Shown: positions 1 through 5,382, counted from the first letter of the stretch. The stretch: DNA of 5,468 bases from an uncultured Collinsella sp. (GCA_902465465.1 CABQNF010000084.1:1-5468); one strand, 5' to 3'. Program-made: numbers and translations. The notes: generated by a model from the letters alone, not told the origin.

Positions 1-1
1 C

Positions 2-739
2 TACGCGTACTTTATGTTCCCGGGCGAGCTGCCGCTCACCGAGGAGGCAACGGCGCGCCTGACCGCACTTTCCGAGTTCCAGGACCTGGGCAGTGGCATG
101 CGCATCGCCATGCGCGACCTGGAGATTCGCGGCGCTGGCTCGCTTATGGGCGCCGAGCAGCACGGCAATCTGTCGAGCGTGGGCTTTGACCTGTTTACGC
201 AGATGCTGGGTCAGGCCGTGGCCGAGGCGCGCGGCGATGACGACGCCGGCGTGGAGGCGGCGAGCGTGGGCATTAACCTGCCGGCCGACTATTTCTTGTC
301 CGAGGAGTACCTGCCGGCGGTGGACCAGCGCGTGCTCGTATACCGCAAGCTCGCGGCTGCAGAGGACCTGGAGAGTATCGACGAGGTACAGGAAGAGACC
401 GAGGCCGCGCATGGTGAGCTGCCGTTGGCGGGGCTTAACCTGTTCAATCGCGCGCGCATCCGCATCCGCGGCGAGCGCCTGGGGCTCGAGAGTGTCACGC
501 TCAGTGGCGGACGCATCACGTTTTTGGGCGTCGACGTGCCCAAGAAGGTGGCCTATGAGCTTAAGACTCGCTATGGCGCGGTGAACTTCCCCAAGAGCCG
601 CAAGCTGTCGGTGCCTTACAAGGCGGGCGCCGGTGCGGGCAGCGGCCTGGGTCGCGGCCTCGACGCCAACGACGGCACCGGCCCGGTGGCGGCCGCGCTC
701 ATGCTGCTGCAGCAGTTGGGTGCGAGCGACGACGACTAA
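2..739 (+). CDS. mfd: Transcription-repair coupling factor Mfd, C-terminal part (5' end outside window)
   Basis: Mfd is an ATP-driven DNA translocase that pushes stalled RNA polymerase off damaged DNA and recruits UvrA for nucleotide excision repair; it acts in the cytoplasm. The reading frame is open from the left edge and gives the last 245 residues. They begin at the end of the second RecA-like helicase domain (YAYFMFPGE). Next comes the TRG translocation motif, about residues 29-70 of the fragment, with the family's LGSGMRIAMRDLEIRGAGSL and the following QHG and VGFDL elements. The C-terminal TRCF regulatory domain follows, about residues 85-190 (INLPADYFLSEEYLP). The usual DRFG-x-LP segment reads AAHGELP here, and a Gly/Ala-rich linker precedes the last helix. 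No stop or frameshift is seen. The next gene starts 56 bases downstream with no terminator between. The family assignment is very secure; the true start lies outside the window. Confidence 0.97.
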   Translation, partial: YAYFMFPGELPLTEEATARLTALSEFQDLGSGMRIAMRDLEIRGAGSLMGAEQHGNLSSVGFDLFTQMLGQAVAEARGDDDAGVEAASVGINLPADYFLSEEYLPAVDQRVLVYRKLAAAEDLESIDEVQEETEAAHGELPLAGLNLFNRARIRIRGERLGLESVTLSGGRITFLGVDVPKKVAYELKTRYGAVNFPKSRKLSVPYKAGAGAGSGLGRGLDANDGTGPVAAALMLLQQLGASDDD

Positions 740-743
740 CGGG

Positions 744-778
744 TCGACGCTGCAAACGCCCCATTTGGGCACTCTGGC
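744..778 (+). repeat. Intergenic 35-base motif, copy 1
   Basis: This segment between mfd and the PAP2 gene aligns without gaps to 5386-5420 at 28 of 35 positions. It shares the exact blocks TCGACGCTGC, CATTTGG and TCTGGC at the same spacing. It starts 5 bases after the mfd stop. It contains a short GCCC/GGGC hairpin with a five-base loop (759-770 region) that copy 2 does not keep. Two copies in non-coding DNA at gene ends suggest a dispersed genomic element. Its function is unknown. Confidence 0.5.
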
Positions 779-795
779 TCCATCGAAAGGAAAGC

Positions 796-1659
796 ATGTT
801 CGGATACATCTATAAGAAAGATGTCGCCATTATCGCGGTTGTCCTGTGCCTTTGTCTGGGCGTGGGCAGTTTCTTCGATTATCAGATCTCGAGCGCGCTG
901 TTCAATATCGGCAGCATGTACGGCCGCTTTATCGAGGCCGCCGGCGAGCTGCCGTTTGAGCTGACAGCGAGCATCGCAGGCGTTATGCTCGTGCGCGCGG
1001 TGCGTCCCGACTCCAGGGGGAGCAAATGGCTCGCCGTGCTCGGCATCCTCGTCAACGTTGGCCTGGTCGGCTACGAGATCGTTTCGTCCCTGCGCGTCGG
1101 CGGCAAGCTCATCGCGTTTCAGCTGGTGCTGACGTTTGTGCTGGTCATTGCGGTTAACGTTATTGCCTATCGCCTTACGCGCGACACCGCGCCCGACGAG
1201 CTTACGCGCTGGGCGTTGATGGTACTTGCCGTGTGGGTCGCTCAGGCCATTATCCTCAACGTGATCGTCAAGCCGCTGTGGTCGCGCCCGCGCATGCGCG
1301 TGATCGAGGTCACGCCGGGGCTCAATTTTCAGCCGTGGTGGGTAATCGGCAATCCCGACAAGTGGACCTATATCGCCGCCGGCGTGATCAAGGACGGGTT
1401 CAAGTCGTTCGCGAGCGGGCACACCGCGCATGCGGCGATCGGCCTTATGCTCGCCGGGCTTCCCGCGGCAGCCTTTAAGGAAAAACCTTCGCGTCGCCGC
1501 GTGATCTTTTGGGCGGCGGCTGTGGTCGCGGCGCTCGTCGCCTTTGGCCGTATCGTGATCGGAGCTCACTTTTTGAGCGACGTGAGCTGCGGCTTTGCCC
1601 TGGTGTTGGCGCTTGAGTGCCTTGCCGCGCGCGTTGCCTATCCCAACGGCGTACAATAG
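796..1659 (+). CDS. PAP2-family membrane phosphatase
   Basis: The 287-residue product is an integral membrane protein with the three PAP2 (type 2 phosphatidic acid phosphatase) signature motifs. Motif 1 is K159-x6-R166 within KPLWSRPRM; motif 2 is ASGH at 206-209; motif 3 is R252-x5-H258-x3-D262 in GRIVIGAHFLSD. His209 would carry the phosphate and His258 with Asp262 would activate it. Hydrophobic stretches near 9-28, 54-69, 78-97, 105-126, 138-158, 209-227, 235-251 and 260-280 suggest six or more membrane segments. The family removes phosphate from lipids such as phosphatidic acid, phosphatidylglycerol phosphate or undecaprenyl pyrophosphate; nothing here fixes the substrate. Motif 1 has Met in place of the final Pro and motif 2 has Ala for Pro, while the catalytic residues remain. 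A good Shine-Dalgarno site (AAAGGAAA, 786-793) precedes the ATG. It probably shares transcripts with mfd. Confidence 0.9.
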   Translation: MFGYIYKKDVAIIAVVLCLCLGVGSFFDYQISSALFNIGSMYGRFIEAAGELPFELTASIAGVMLVRAVRPDSRGSKWLAVLGILVNVGLVGYEIVSSLRVGGKLIAFQLVLTFVLVIAVNVIAYRLTRDTAPDELTRWALMVLAVWVAQAIILNVIVKPLWSRPRMRVIEVTPGLNFQPWWVIGNPDKWTYIAAGVIKDGFKSFASGHTAHAAIGLMLAGLPAAAFKEKPSRRRVIFWAAAVVAALVAFGRIVIGAHFLSDVSCGFALVLALECLAARVAYPNGVQ

Positions 1660-1691
1660 CCCCGTTTGAATCATCGGGCCCGTGCCCGGCT

Positions 1692-1698
1692 AGAGAGG
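1692..1698 (+). promoter_or_regulatory. Ribosome binding site that sets the aldolase start
   Basis: AGAGAGG lies 6 bases before the ATG at 1705. An in-frame TTG at 1666 would add 13 residues (MNHRARARLERIA) but has no such site and lies only 6 bases after the PAP2 stop. The family normally begins with the conserved Asn-Asp-Tyr/Thr stretch seen right after Met1 of the shorter form. Confidence 0.7.
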
Positions 1699-1704
1699 AT
1701 TGCC

Positions 1705-2730
1705 ATGCTCGCGTTTAACAACGACTATTCCCACGGCGCACATCCGGCAGTGCTGCAGGCGCTCGTCGACACCAATATGGAGCCGCAGCCCGGCTACGGT
1801 ACCGATGCGCACACCGAGCGTGCCAAGCAGCTTATCCGCGAGGCCTGTCAGGCCCCCGATGCCGACGTGTTTTTTCTGGTGGGCGGCACGCAGGCCAACG
1901 CGACGGTGATCGACATGCTGCTTGCGCCCTACGAGGGCGTCGTTGCTGCCGAGACTGGCCACGTCGCCTGTCACGAGGCGGGCGCCATCGAGTTTGGCGG
2001 TCACAAGGTGCTCACCATCCCCGGCTATGAGGGTAAGATGCGCGCCGAGGACCTCGAGAACTATATCCAGGTGTTCTACGAAAACGAGAGCTACGAGCAC
2101 ACGGTGTTCCCGGGCGCTGTGTACGTGAGCCTATCGACCGAGTACGGCACGCTGTACTCCAAGGCCGAGCTCGCGGCGATTCATGCGGTGTGCCAGAAGC
2201 GCGAGATTCCGCTGTTTGTGGACGGTGCCCGCTTGGCCTATGCGCTGGCGTCCGATGAATGCGACATTACCCTGCCCGAGCTGGCGCAGCTGTGCGACGT
2301 GTTCTACATCGGCGGCACCAAGTGCGGCGCGCTCTGCGGCGAGGCTGTGGTGTTCTGCGGCATGCACGCCCCGGCGCATCCCATTCCGCGCATTAAGCAG
2401 CATGGTGCGTTGCTGGCCAAGGGTCGCCTGACGGGCGTGCAGTTTGAGGCGCTCTTTACCGACGGCCTGTATTTTGAGATTGGTCGCCAGGCGATTGAGA
2501 CCGCTCAGGCGCTGCGTCGCGTGCTGCACGAGCGCGGCTACCAGTTCTTCTTGGAGACGCCGACCAACCAGCAGTTCGTGATTCTGCCCAACGAGGATAT
2601 GGCCCGCATTCGCGAGCATGCCTCGATCGAGTACTGGGAAAAGTACGACGAGACCCACACGGTGGTGCGCTTTTGCACCAGCTGGGCCACGACGCAGGAG
2701 GACATCGACGCGCTGGCGGCTGTCCTGTAG
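1705..2730 (+). CDS. Threonine-aldolase-family PLP-dependent lyase
   Basis: The 341-residue product belongs to fold-type I PLP enzymes of the low-specificity L-threonine aldolase family, which cleave threonine or allo-threonine to glycine and acetaldehyde in the cytoplasm. Visible marks are GGTQAN at 60-65 (phosphate binding), His86 in TGHVACHEAG (the ring-stacking position), D173 and R176 in FVDGARL, the Schiff-base lysine K206 in YIGGTKCGAL, and R322 in the C-terminal domain (VVRFCTSW), where the family binds substrate carboxylate. The length matches E. coli LtaE (about 333). The ATG at 1705 is chosen over an upstream TTG because of its Shine-Dalgarno site. The gene follows the PAP2 gene by 45 bases; a TACAAT hexamer at 1652-1657 has no matching -35. 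The family also contains related beta-eliminating lyases, so threonine is the probable rather than proven substrate. Confidence 0.88.
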   Translation: MLAFNNDYSHGAHPAVLQALVDTNMEPQPGYGTDAHTERAKQLIREACQAPDADVFFLVGGTQANATVIDMLLAPYEGVVAAETGHVACHEAGAIEFGGHKVLTIPGYEGKMRAEDLENYIQVFYENESYEHTVFPGAVYVSLSTEYGTLYSKAELAAIHAVCQKREIPLFVDGARLAYALASDECDITLPELAQLCDVFYIGGTKCGALCGEAVVFCGMHAPAHPIPRIKQHGALLAKGRLTGVQFEALFTDGLYFEIGRQAIETAQALRRVLHERGYQFFLETPTNQQFVILPNEDMARIREHASIEYWEKYDETHTVVRFCTSWATTQEDIDALAAVL

Positions 2731-2732
2731 CC

Positions 2733-2741
2733 TGATGTAAT
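2733..2741 (+). promoter_or_regulatory. Possible extended -10 element upstream of the GNAT gene
   Basis: TGATGTAAT matches the extended -10 pattern TGn followed by a hexamer 5/6 identical to TATAAT. It lies just after the aldolase stop. No good -35 is present, which extended -10 promoters can tolerate. A start about 7 bases downstream would place the 2749-2791 hairpin at the extreme 5' end of the acetyltransferase mRNA. It may equally be chance. Confidence 0.25.
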
Positions 2742-2748
2742 GACGAGG

Positions 2749-2791
2749 GGCCGCCATGCGCTGGGTTTGGCGCAGGGCGGCCTTTGCTTTT
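2749..2791 (+). terminator. Rho-independent terminator after the aldolase gene
   Basis: The outer stem GGCCGCC (2749-2755) pairs with GGCGGCC (2776-2782). The inner stem TGCGC (2757-2761) pairs with GCGCA (2770-2774), with one A/G mismatch between them. The loop is 8 bases (2762-2769). The tail is TTTGCTTTT (2783-2791). It would end transcripts coming from mfd/PAP2/aldolase, but it stops directly against the ribosome binding site of the next gene. Confidence 0.8.
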
Positions 2792-2803
2792 GGGGGAGAA
2801 GGG
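2792..2803 (+). promoter_or_regulatory. Ribosome binding site of the GNAT gene
   Basis: GGGGGAGAAGGG precedes the ATG at 2808 and supports that start over an in-frame TTG at 2784, which lies inside the T-rich tail of the terminator and has no binding site. An ATG at 2817 (Met4) is also possible, but its spacing is less favourable. Confidence 0.65.
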
Positions 2804-2807
2804 TTGT

Positions 2808-3389
2808 ATGACCGAGATGTCCGAGCCGACGATTCGCCTGGCGACTCCCGAAGACGCGCCGGCGTTGCTTGCCATCTATGAGCCGTATGTGCGCCAGACG
2901 GCGATTACCTGCGAATACGAGGTGCCGAGCGTTGAGGAGTTCGCCGGGCGTATCGAGCGTACGCTCAAGCGCTATCCGTATTTGGTGATGGAGTTGGACG
3001 GGCATCCGGTGGGCTATGCCTATGTGAGTCCGCTCAACAGCCGCGAGGCATACGACTGGTCGGTCGAGACATCGATCTACCTGGCGCGCGACGTGCGCCA
3101 CGGCGGGCTGGGCCGCAAGCTGCACGATGCGCTCAAGCAATGCCTGATCGCGATGGGCATCACCAACATGTGCGCGCTCATTGCCGTGCCGCACGACAAG
3201 GACGACGAGTATCTAACGCACAACAGTCAGGATTTCCATGCCCATATGGGCTACCGCCTGGTGGGCGCCTTTGACCGCTGCGCCCAAAAGTTCGGCCGCT
3301 GGTACGACATGTGCTGGATGGAGCTGGTCCTTGCCGAGCGCACGCCCAACCAACCCAAGCCAACCTGGTTCCCCGACCTCCTCGCCTAA
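2808..3389 (+). CDS. GNAT N-acetyltransferase, phosphinothricin acetyltransferase/YncA type
   Basis: The 193-residue product is a single GNAT domain that transfers acetyl from acetyl-CoA to an amine. IRLATPEDAPALLAIYEPYV (9-28) is the usual first strand and helix. The acetyl-CoA pyrophosphate loop is R97-HGGLG-R103 in motif A, after the VETSIYLARDV strand. The late DFHAHMGYRLVGAF segment (142-155) and FGRWYDMCWMEL (162-173) are typical of the PAT/YncA subgroup, which acetylates phosphinothricin, methionine sulfoximine or related small amino compounds. The true substrate cannot be read from sequence and drug resistance should not be assumed. The gene stands just behind a terminator and converges on the regulator gene; its stop codon TAA (3387-3389) forms the first bases of the shared terminator stem. 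A proline-rich tail (NQPKPTWFPDLLA) ends the protein. Confidence 0.9.
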   Translation: MTEMSEPTIRLATPEDAPALLAIYEPYVRQTAITCEYEVPSVEEFAGRIERTLKRYPYLVMELDGHPVGYAYVSPLNSREAYDWSVETSIYLARDVRHGGLGRKLHDALKQCLIAMGITNMCALIAVPHDKDDEYLTHNSQDFHAHMGYRLVGAFDRCAQKFGRWYDMCWMELVLAERTPNQPKPTWFPDLLA

Positions 3390-3428
3390 AACCACCACGA
3401 AGGCGCCTGTCCCCTTTGTGGTGGTTTT
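3388..3428. terminator. Bidirectional terminator between convergent genes
   Basis: AAAACCACCACGAAGG (3388-3403) pairs with CCTTTGTGGTGGTTTT (3413-3428) over 16 base pairs with a single G-U wobble, around a 9-base loop. The A-run on the left and T-run on the right give a U-tail in either direction. It overlaps the acetyltransferase stop codon and ends 6 bases before the regulator stop (3435-3437), so it can terminate both genes. Confidence 0.85.
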
Positions 3429-3434
3429 GGCAGG

Positions 3435-4157
3435 TTAGCCGATGGGCTCGGTGTATTTGGCGCGGTCGGTGCGCTGGATGCGCTTGGAGACATGGAGCGG
3501 GCGGCCGTCGGTGTCGTAGACGTAGTCGGTGATCAGGATCAGCGCCTGCCCACGCTCAACGTTGAGCAAAAACGCCTCGTTTTGCGAGGCATAGCACACC
3601 TCAAAGGTCTTATGTCCCTGTGCCGGCGCGCGATGGAATTCCTGGCGCAGCGTGGCGTAGAGCGAACCGTTGATATCGCGGTCGATGAGTGCCTCAAAGC
3701 TCGGTGGTAGATAGGTGGTCTCCAGGCACAGTGGCGCATCGTCCAGATAACGCAGACGGACAAGTTTGACGAGCTTGCTGCCCACGGCGGCATCAAAGAA
3801 CTTGGCTATGCTGCCGCCCGCCTTGGTAAAGCCCGAGTCCACCGTGCGCGTGGTGGGCTTCATGCCCTGACCCTGGACCTGCGCCGTATAGCTCGAAAAC
3901 ACCAGGTTGTTCTCGTGGAGCGCCGGCGTGTCGGCCACAAAGGCGCCGCGCCCGCGCTCGGTTCGAACCAGACCCTCATCAACGAGCACCTTAAGGGCAT
4001 GGCGTACGGTGCTGCGCGACAGCCCCGATTCGTCCATGAGTTCCATCTCGGACGGCAGCTTGTCTCCGCGCGCGTAGGTGCCGGCGGCGATGCGGTCGCG
4101 CAACATGCCCGCCAAGCGCTCGTACTGGCTCAGTTTCTTTTTAGATGAAGCGTTCAT
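3435..4157 (-). CDS. GntR/HutC-family transcriptional regulator with UTRA domain
   Basis: The 240-residue product has an N-terminal winged helix-turn-helix of the GntR family. Its core is LPSEMELMDESGLSRSTVRH (34-53), followed by the wing LVDEGLVRTERGRGAFVA (58-75). A C-terminal UTRA domain (about 85-235) is marked by LCLETTYLP (143-151) and the late YVYDTDGRPLHVSKRI (212-227). UTRA proteins usually bind sugar phosphates or related small molecules and leave their operators when bound. The gene diverges from the SIS enzyme gene across a 205-base AT-rich gap carrying repeated TTGTAT sites, so it very likely controls that gene and itself. An operator-like 18-mer starts 11 bases upstream of its ATG. 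The Shine-Dalgarno site is weak (ACAGG, 4170-4166). The N-terminal Lys run (KKK, 6-8) is ordinary for the family. Family is secure; target is inferred. Confidence 0.93.
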   Translation of the reverse strand: MNASSKKKLSQYERLAGMLRDRIAAGTYARGDKLPSEMELMDESGLSRSTVRHALKVLVDEGLVRTERGRGAFVADTPALHENNLVFSSYTAQVQGQGMKPTTRTVDSGFTKAGGSIAKFFDAAVGSKLVKLVRLRYLDDAPLCLETTYLPPSFEALIDRDINGSLYATLRQEFHRAPAQGHKTFEVCYASQNEAFLLNVERGQALILITDYVYDTDGRPLHVSKRIQRTDRAKYTEPIG

Positions 4158-4167
4158 GCGATCAACC

Positions 4168-4185
4168 TGTATCTAACTTGTATGC
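4168..4185 (+). promoter_or_regulatory. Candidate operator 1, beside the regulator gene
   Basis: TGTATCTAACTTGTATGC is 17/18 identical to 4307-4324. Within it, TGTAT recurs with an 11-base period, about one helical turn. It overlaps the likely leader and weak ribosome binding site of the minus-strand regulator gene, which would suit autoregulation. Confidence 0.6.
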
Positions 4186-4200
4186 GAGTCTAATCAAGCA

Positions 4201-4213
4201 TGTATTCAATACA
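4201..4213. promoter_or_regulatory. Candidate operator 2, perfect inverted repeat
   Basis: TGTATTCAATACA is a perfect palindrome around a central C. Extended by one base it contains ATACAA (4209-4214), the same core as the other sites in this gap. Such dyads suit dimeric GntR-family repressors. Confidence 0.5.
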
Positions 4214-4227
4214 ACAATAAAACCGCT

Positions 4228-4241
4228 GATAGCTAGTTATC
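4228..4241. repeat. Near-palindrome at the centre of the divergent gap
   Basis: GATAGCTAGTTATC is symmetric about CTAG except for one pair of positions. It is enclosed by the inverted repeat GCTGAT (4225-4230)/ATCAGC (4251-4256) and by a direct repeat AAAACCGC (4219-4226 and 4243-4250) with a 24-base period. It could bind a second regulator or fold in RNA; its role is unknown. Confidence 0.35.
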
Positions 4242-4277
4242 GAAAACCGCATCAGCAAAATTTCTAAGACAAATATA

Positions 4278-4295
4278 GCATACAACTAGTCGACA
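4278..4295 (-). promoter_or_regulatory. Candidate operator 3, inverted and divergent copy
   Basis: Read on the minus strand, this 18-base stretch begins TGT and ends TTGTATGC, matching operator 1 at 12 of 18 positions. Together with operator 4 on the opposite strand it gives a GCATACAA...TTGTATGC dyad with 31 bases between the half-sites. Confidence 0.4.
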
Positions 4296-4316
4296 TAGCC
4301 AAAACATGTATGTAAC
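4290..4316 (+). promoter_or_regulatory. Weak candidate promoter for the SIS gene
   Basis: TCGACA (4290-4295) matches the -35 consensus at 5/6 and TGTAAC (4311-4316) matches the -10 at 4/6. The spacer is only 15 bases, so the call is uncertain. If right, operator 4 covers the -10 and a repressor there would block the promoter. A promoter somewhere in 4240-4325 is expected from the divergent layout. Confidence 0.25.
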
Positions 4317-4324
4317 TTGTATGC
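4307..4324 (+). promoter_or_regulatory. Candidate operator 4, beside the SIS enzyme gene
   Basis: TGTATGTAACTTGTATGC is 17/18 identical to 4168-4185 and lies in the same orientation, 38 bases before the SIS start codon. Its place just upstream of the leader fits repression of that gene by the divergent GntR/UTRA protein. Confidence 0.6.
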
Positions 4325-4362
4325 CATCGAGAGCATCAAACGAGAAGAAAGGCTGATGCACG

Positions 4363-5355
4363 ATGACTACTCAGGAACAGGTTAAGGACGTCGTCTCCCA
4401 GGTTTTGGCTGACAAGGCTGACAAGGGCGGCATCAAGCGCGTCGTGTGGATTGGCGCCGGCGGATCCAACGGCGGTAACTATCCTGCCCAGTACTTTATG
4501 GAGCACGAGGCCACACAGGTCGTGAGCTCCAGCTACACCAGCAACGAGTTCGTGCACGCAACCCCTGCCTATGTCAACGAGAACACTCTGGCCGTCGTCG
4601 TGTCCATGCGCGGCACCAAGGAGACCATCGTCGCCGCCCGGGTCGCCAAGGACCACGGCGCCAGCACCATCGCCATCTATGTTGACGAGTCCGGCCTCAC
4701 CGAGGTCTGCGACTACAAGATCCAGTACGACAGCCTGGCCGTCGACGAGTCCTGCATGGGCCGCACCAACTCCGCTGTCGTGACCATGATCGCCATGGAG
4801 CTTACGCAGCAGACCGAGGGCTATGCCGAGTACGAGACCGCCATGGCCGCCTTCGACTTGGTCGACCCTATCTATCGCAAGGCCGTCGAGTACACTCGTC
4901 CGCTCGCTGCCAAGTGGGCCGAGCAGAACGCCGACAAGCCCTGCATCAACGTCATGGCTCAGGGCCCGCTCTTTGGTGCCGCCTACGTCTTTAGCATCTG
5001 CAACGTGCAGGAGATGCTGCAGATCGACTCCTGCACCATCAACACCTGTGACTTCTTCCACGGCCCCTTCGAGATCCTGGACAAGCGCACCTCGCTGTTC
5101 CAGCTCATCAGCGTCGGCCGCAGCCGCTGCAACGACGAGCGCGGCATCCGCTTCGTCAACCAGTACGGTGGCGAGCGCGTCTATCAGCTCGACGCCAAGG
5201 AGCTCGGCCTCAATGACATCAAGGACAGCGTGAGCGAATACTTCAACCACCTGATCTTTGCCCCGATTCTCAACAACGTGTACATGCGCGCGCTCTCTGC
5301 CGTCACCCACAAGGACTACATGACGCGACGCTACATGTGGAAGATTGAGTATTAG
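4363..5355 (+). CDS. FrlB/FraB-like SIS-domain sugar-phosphate deglycase
   Basis: The 330-residue product has two SIS (sugar isomerase) domains, like E. coli FrlB and Salmonella FraB. Those cytoplasmic enzymes split 6-phosphorylated Amadori products into glucose-6-phosphate and an amino acid. The first domain (about 20-150) has the phosphosugar-binding segments GAGGSNGG (31-38) and SMRGTKET (81-88). The second (about 190-320) has E217 in CNVQEMLQ and H233 in FFHGPFEI. These are 16 residues apart, the same spacing as the catalytic Glu/His pair of FraB (E214/H230) and of GlmS (E488/H504). The C-terminus RRYMWKIEY resembles the RRYYGGLVEY end of E. coli FrlB. AGAAGAAAGG (4343-4352) serves the ATG at 4363. 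It diverges from a GntR/UTRA regulator, as sugar catabolic genes often do. Ala codons are almost all GCC (about 25 of 32, one GCG), unlike the neighbours. Fructoselysine, glucoselysine, fructose-asparagine and other aminosugar phosphates remain open as substrate. Confidence 0.82.
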   Translation: MTTQEQVKDVVSQVLADKADKGGIKRVVWIGAGGSNGGNYPAQYFMEHEATQVVSSSYTSNEFVHATPAYVNENTLAVVVSMRGTKETIVAARVAKDHGASTIAIYVDESGLTEVCDYKIQYDSLAVDESCMGRTNSAVVTMIAMELTQQTEGYAEYETAMAAFDLVDPIYRKAVEYTRPLAAKWAEQNADKPCINVMAQGPLFGAAYVFSICNVQEMLQIDSCTINTCDFFHGPFEILDKRTSLFQLISVGRSRCNDERGIRFVNQYGGERVYQLDAKELGLNDIKDSVSEYFNHLIFAPILNNVYMRALSAVTHKDYMTRRYMWKIEY

Positions 5356-5382
5356 TTACGGCGTTTTACCAAACGCCGTAAC
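5355..5382 (+). other. Perfect 12-bp hairpin at the SIS gene end
   Basis: GTTACGGCGTTT (5355-5366) pairs perfectly with AAACGCCGTAAC (5371-5382) around the four-base loop TACC. The first stem base is the last base of the stop codon. No T-run follows, so by itself it is not a classical terminator; it could stabilise the mRNA end or bind a protein. Confidence 0.65.

Noticed and set aside
736..1674. A 312-codon open frame on the minus strand antisense to the PAP2 gene
   Set aside because: The translation is a basic, His/Arg/Asp-rich string without motifs and has no ribosome binding site; the plus-strand frame has all three PAP2 motifs.
1675..1688. CGGGC/GCCCG hairpin between the PAP2 and aldolase genes
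   Set aside because: It has only 5 base pairs and no T-run follows; such short hairpins are common in GC-rich DNA, so it is not called a terminator.
2131..2757. Minus-strand open frames antisense to the aldolase gene (also 1690-2100 and 2456-3194)
   Set aside because: They are shadows of the aldolase and acetyltransferase genes with no domains. One runs straight through the terminator and across two plus-strand genes.
4290..4324. A confident sigma-70 promoter for the SIS gene, and a matching one for the regulator on the minus strand
   Set aside because: The best plus-strand hexamers have a 15-base spacer, and no minus-strand pair scored well by eye. Only a low-confidence plus-strand candidate is listed.
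4356..4385. A nine-codon upstream frame starting at an ATG 7 bases before the SIS start and overlapping it
   Set aside because: Its ATG is only 3 bases after the Shine-Dalgarno run, too close for good initiation, and nothing suggests translational coupling or a regulatory peptide.
4336..5310. A 324-codon open frame on the minus strand antisense to the SIS gene
   Set aside because: It is the mirror of a strongly C-ending codon pattern. Its product is Val/Asp/Gly/His-rich low-complexity protein with no recognisable domain, while the plus strand encodes a clear SIS enzyme.
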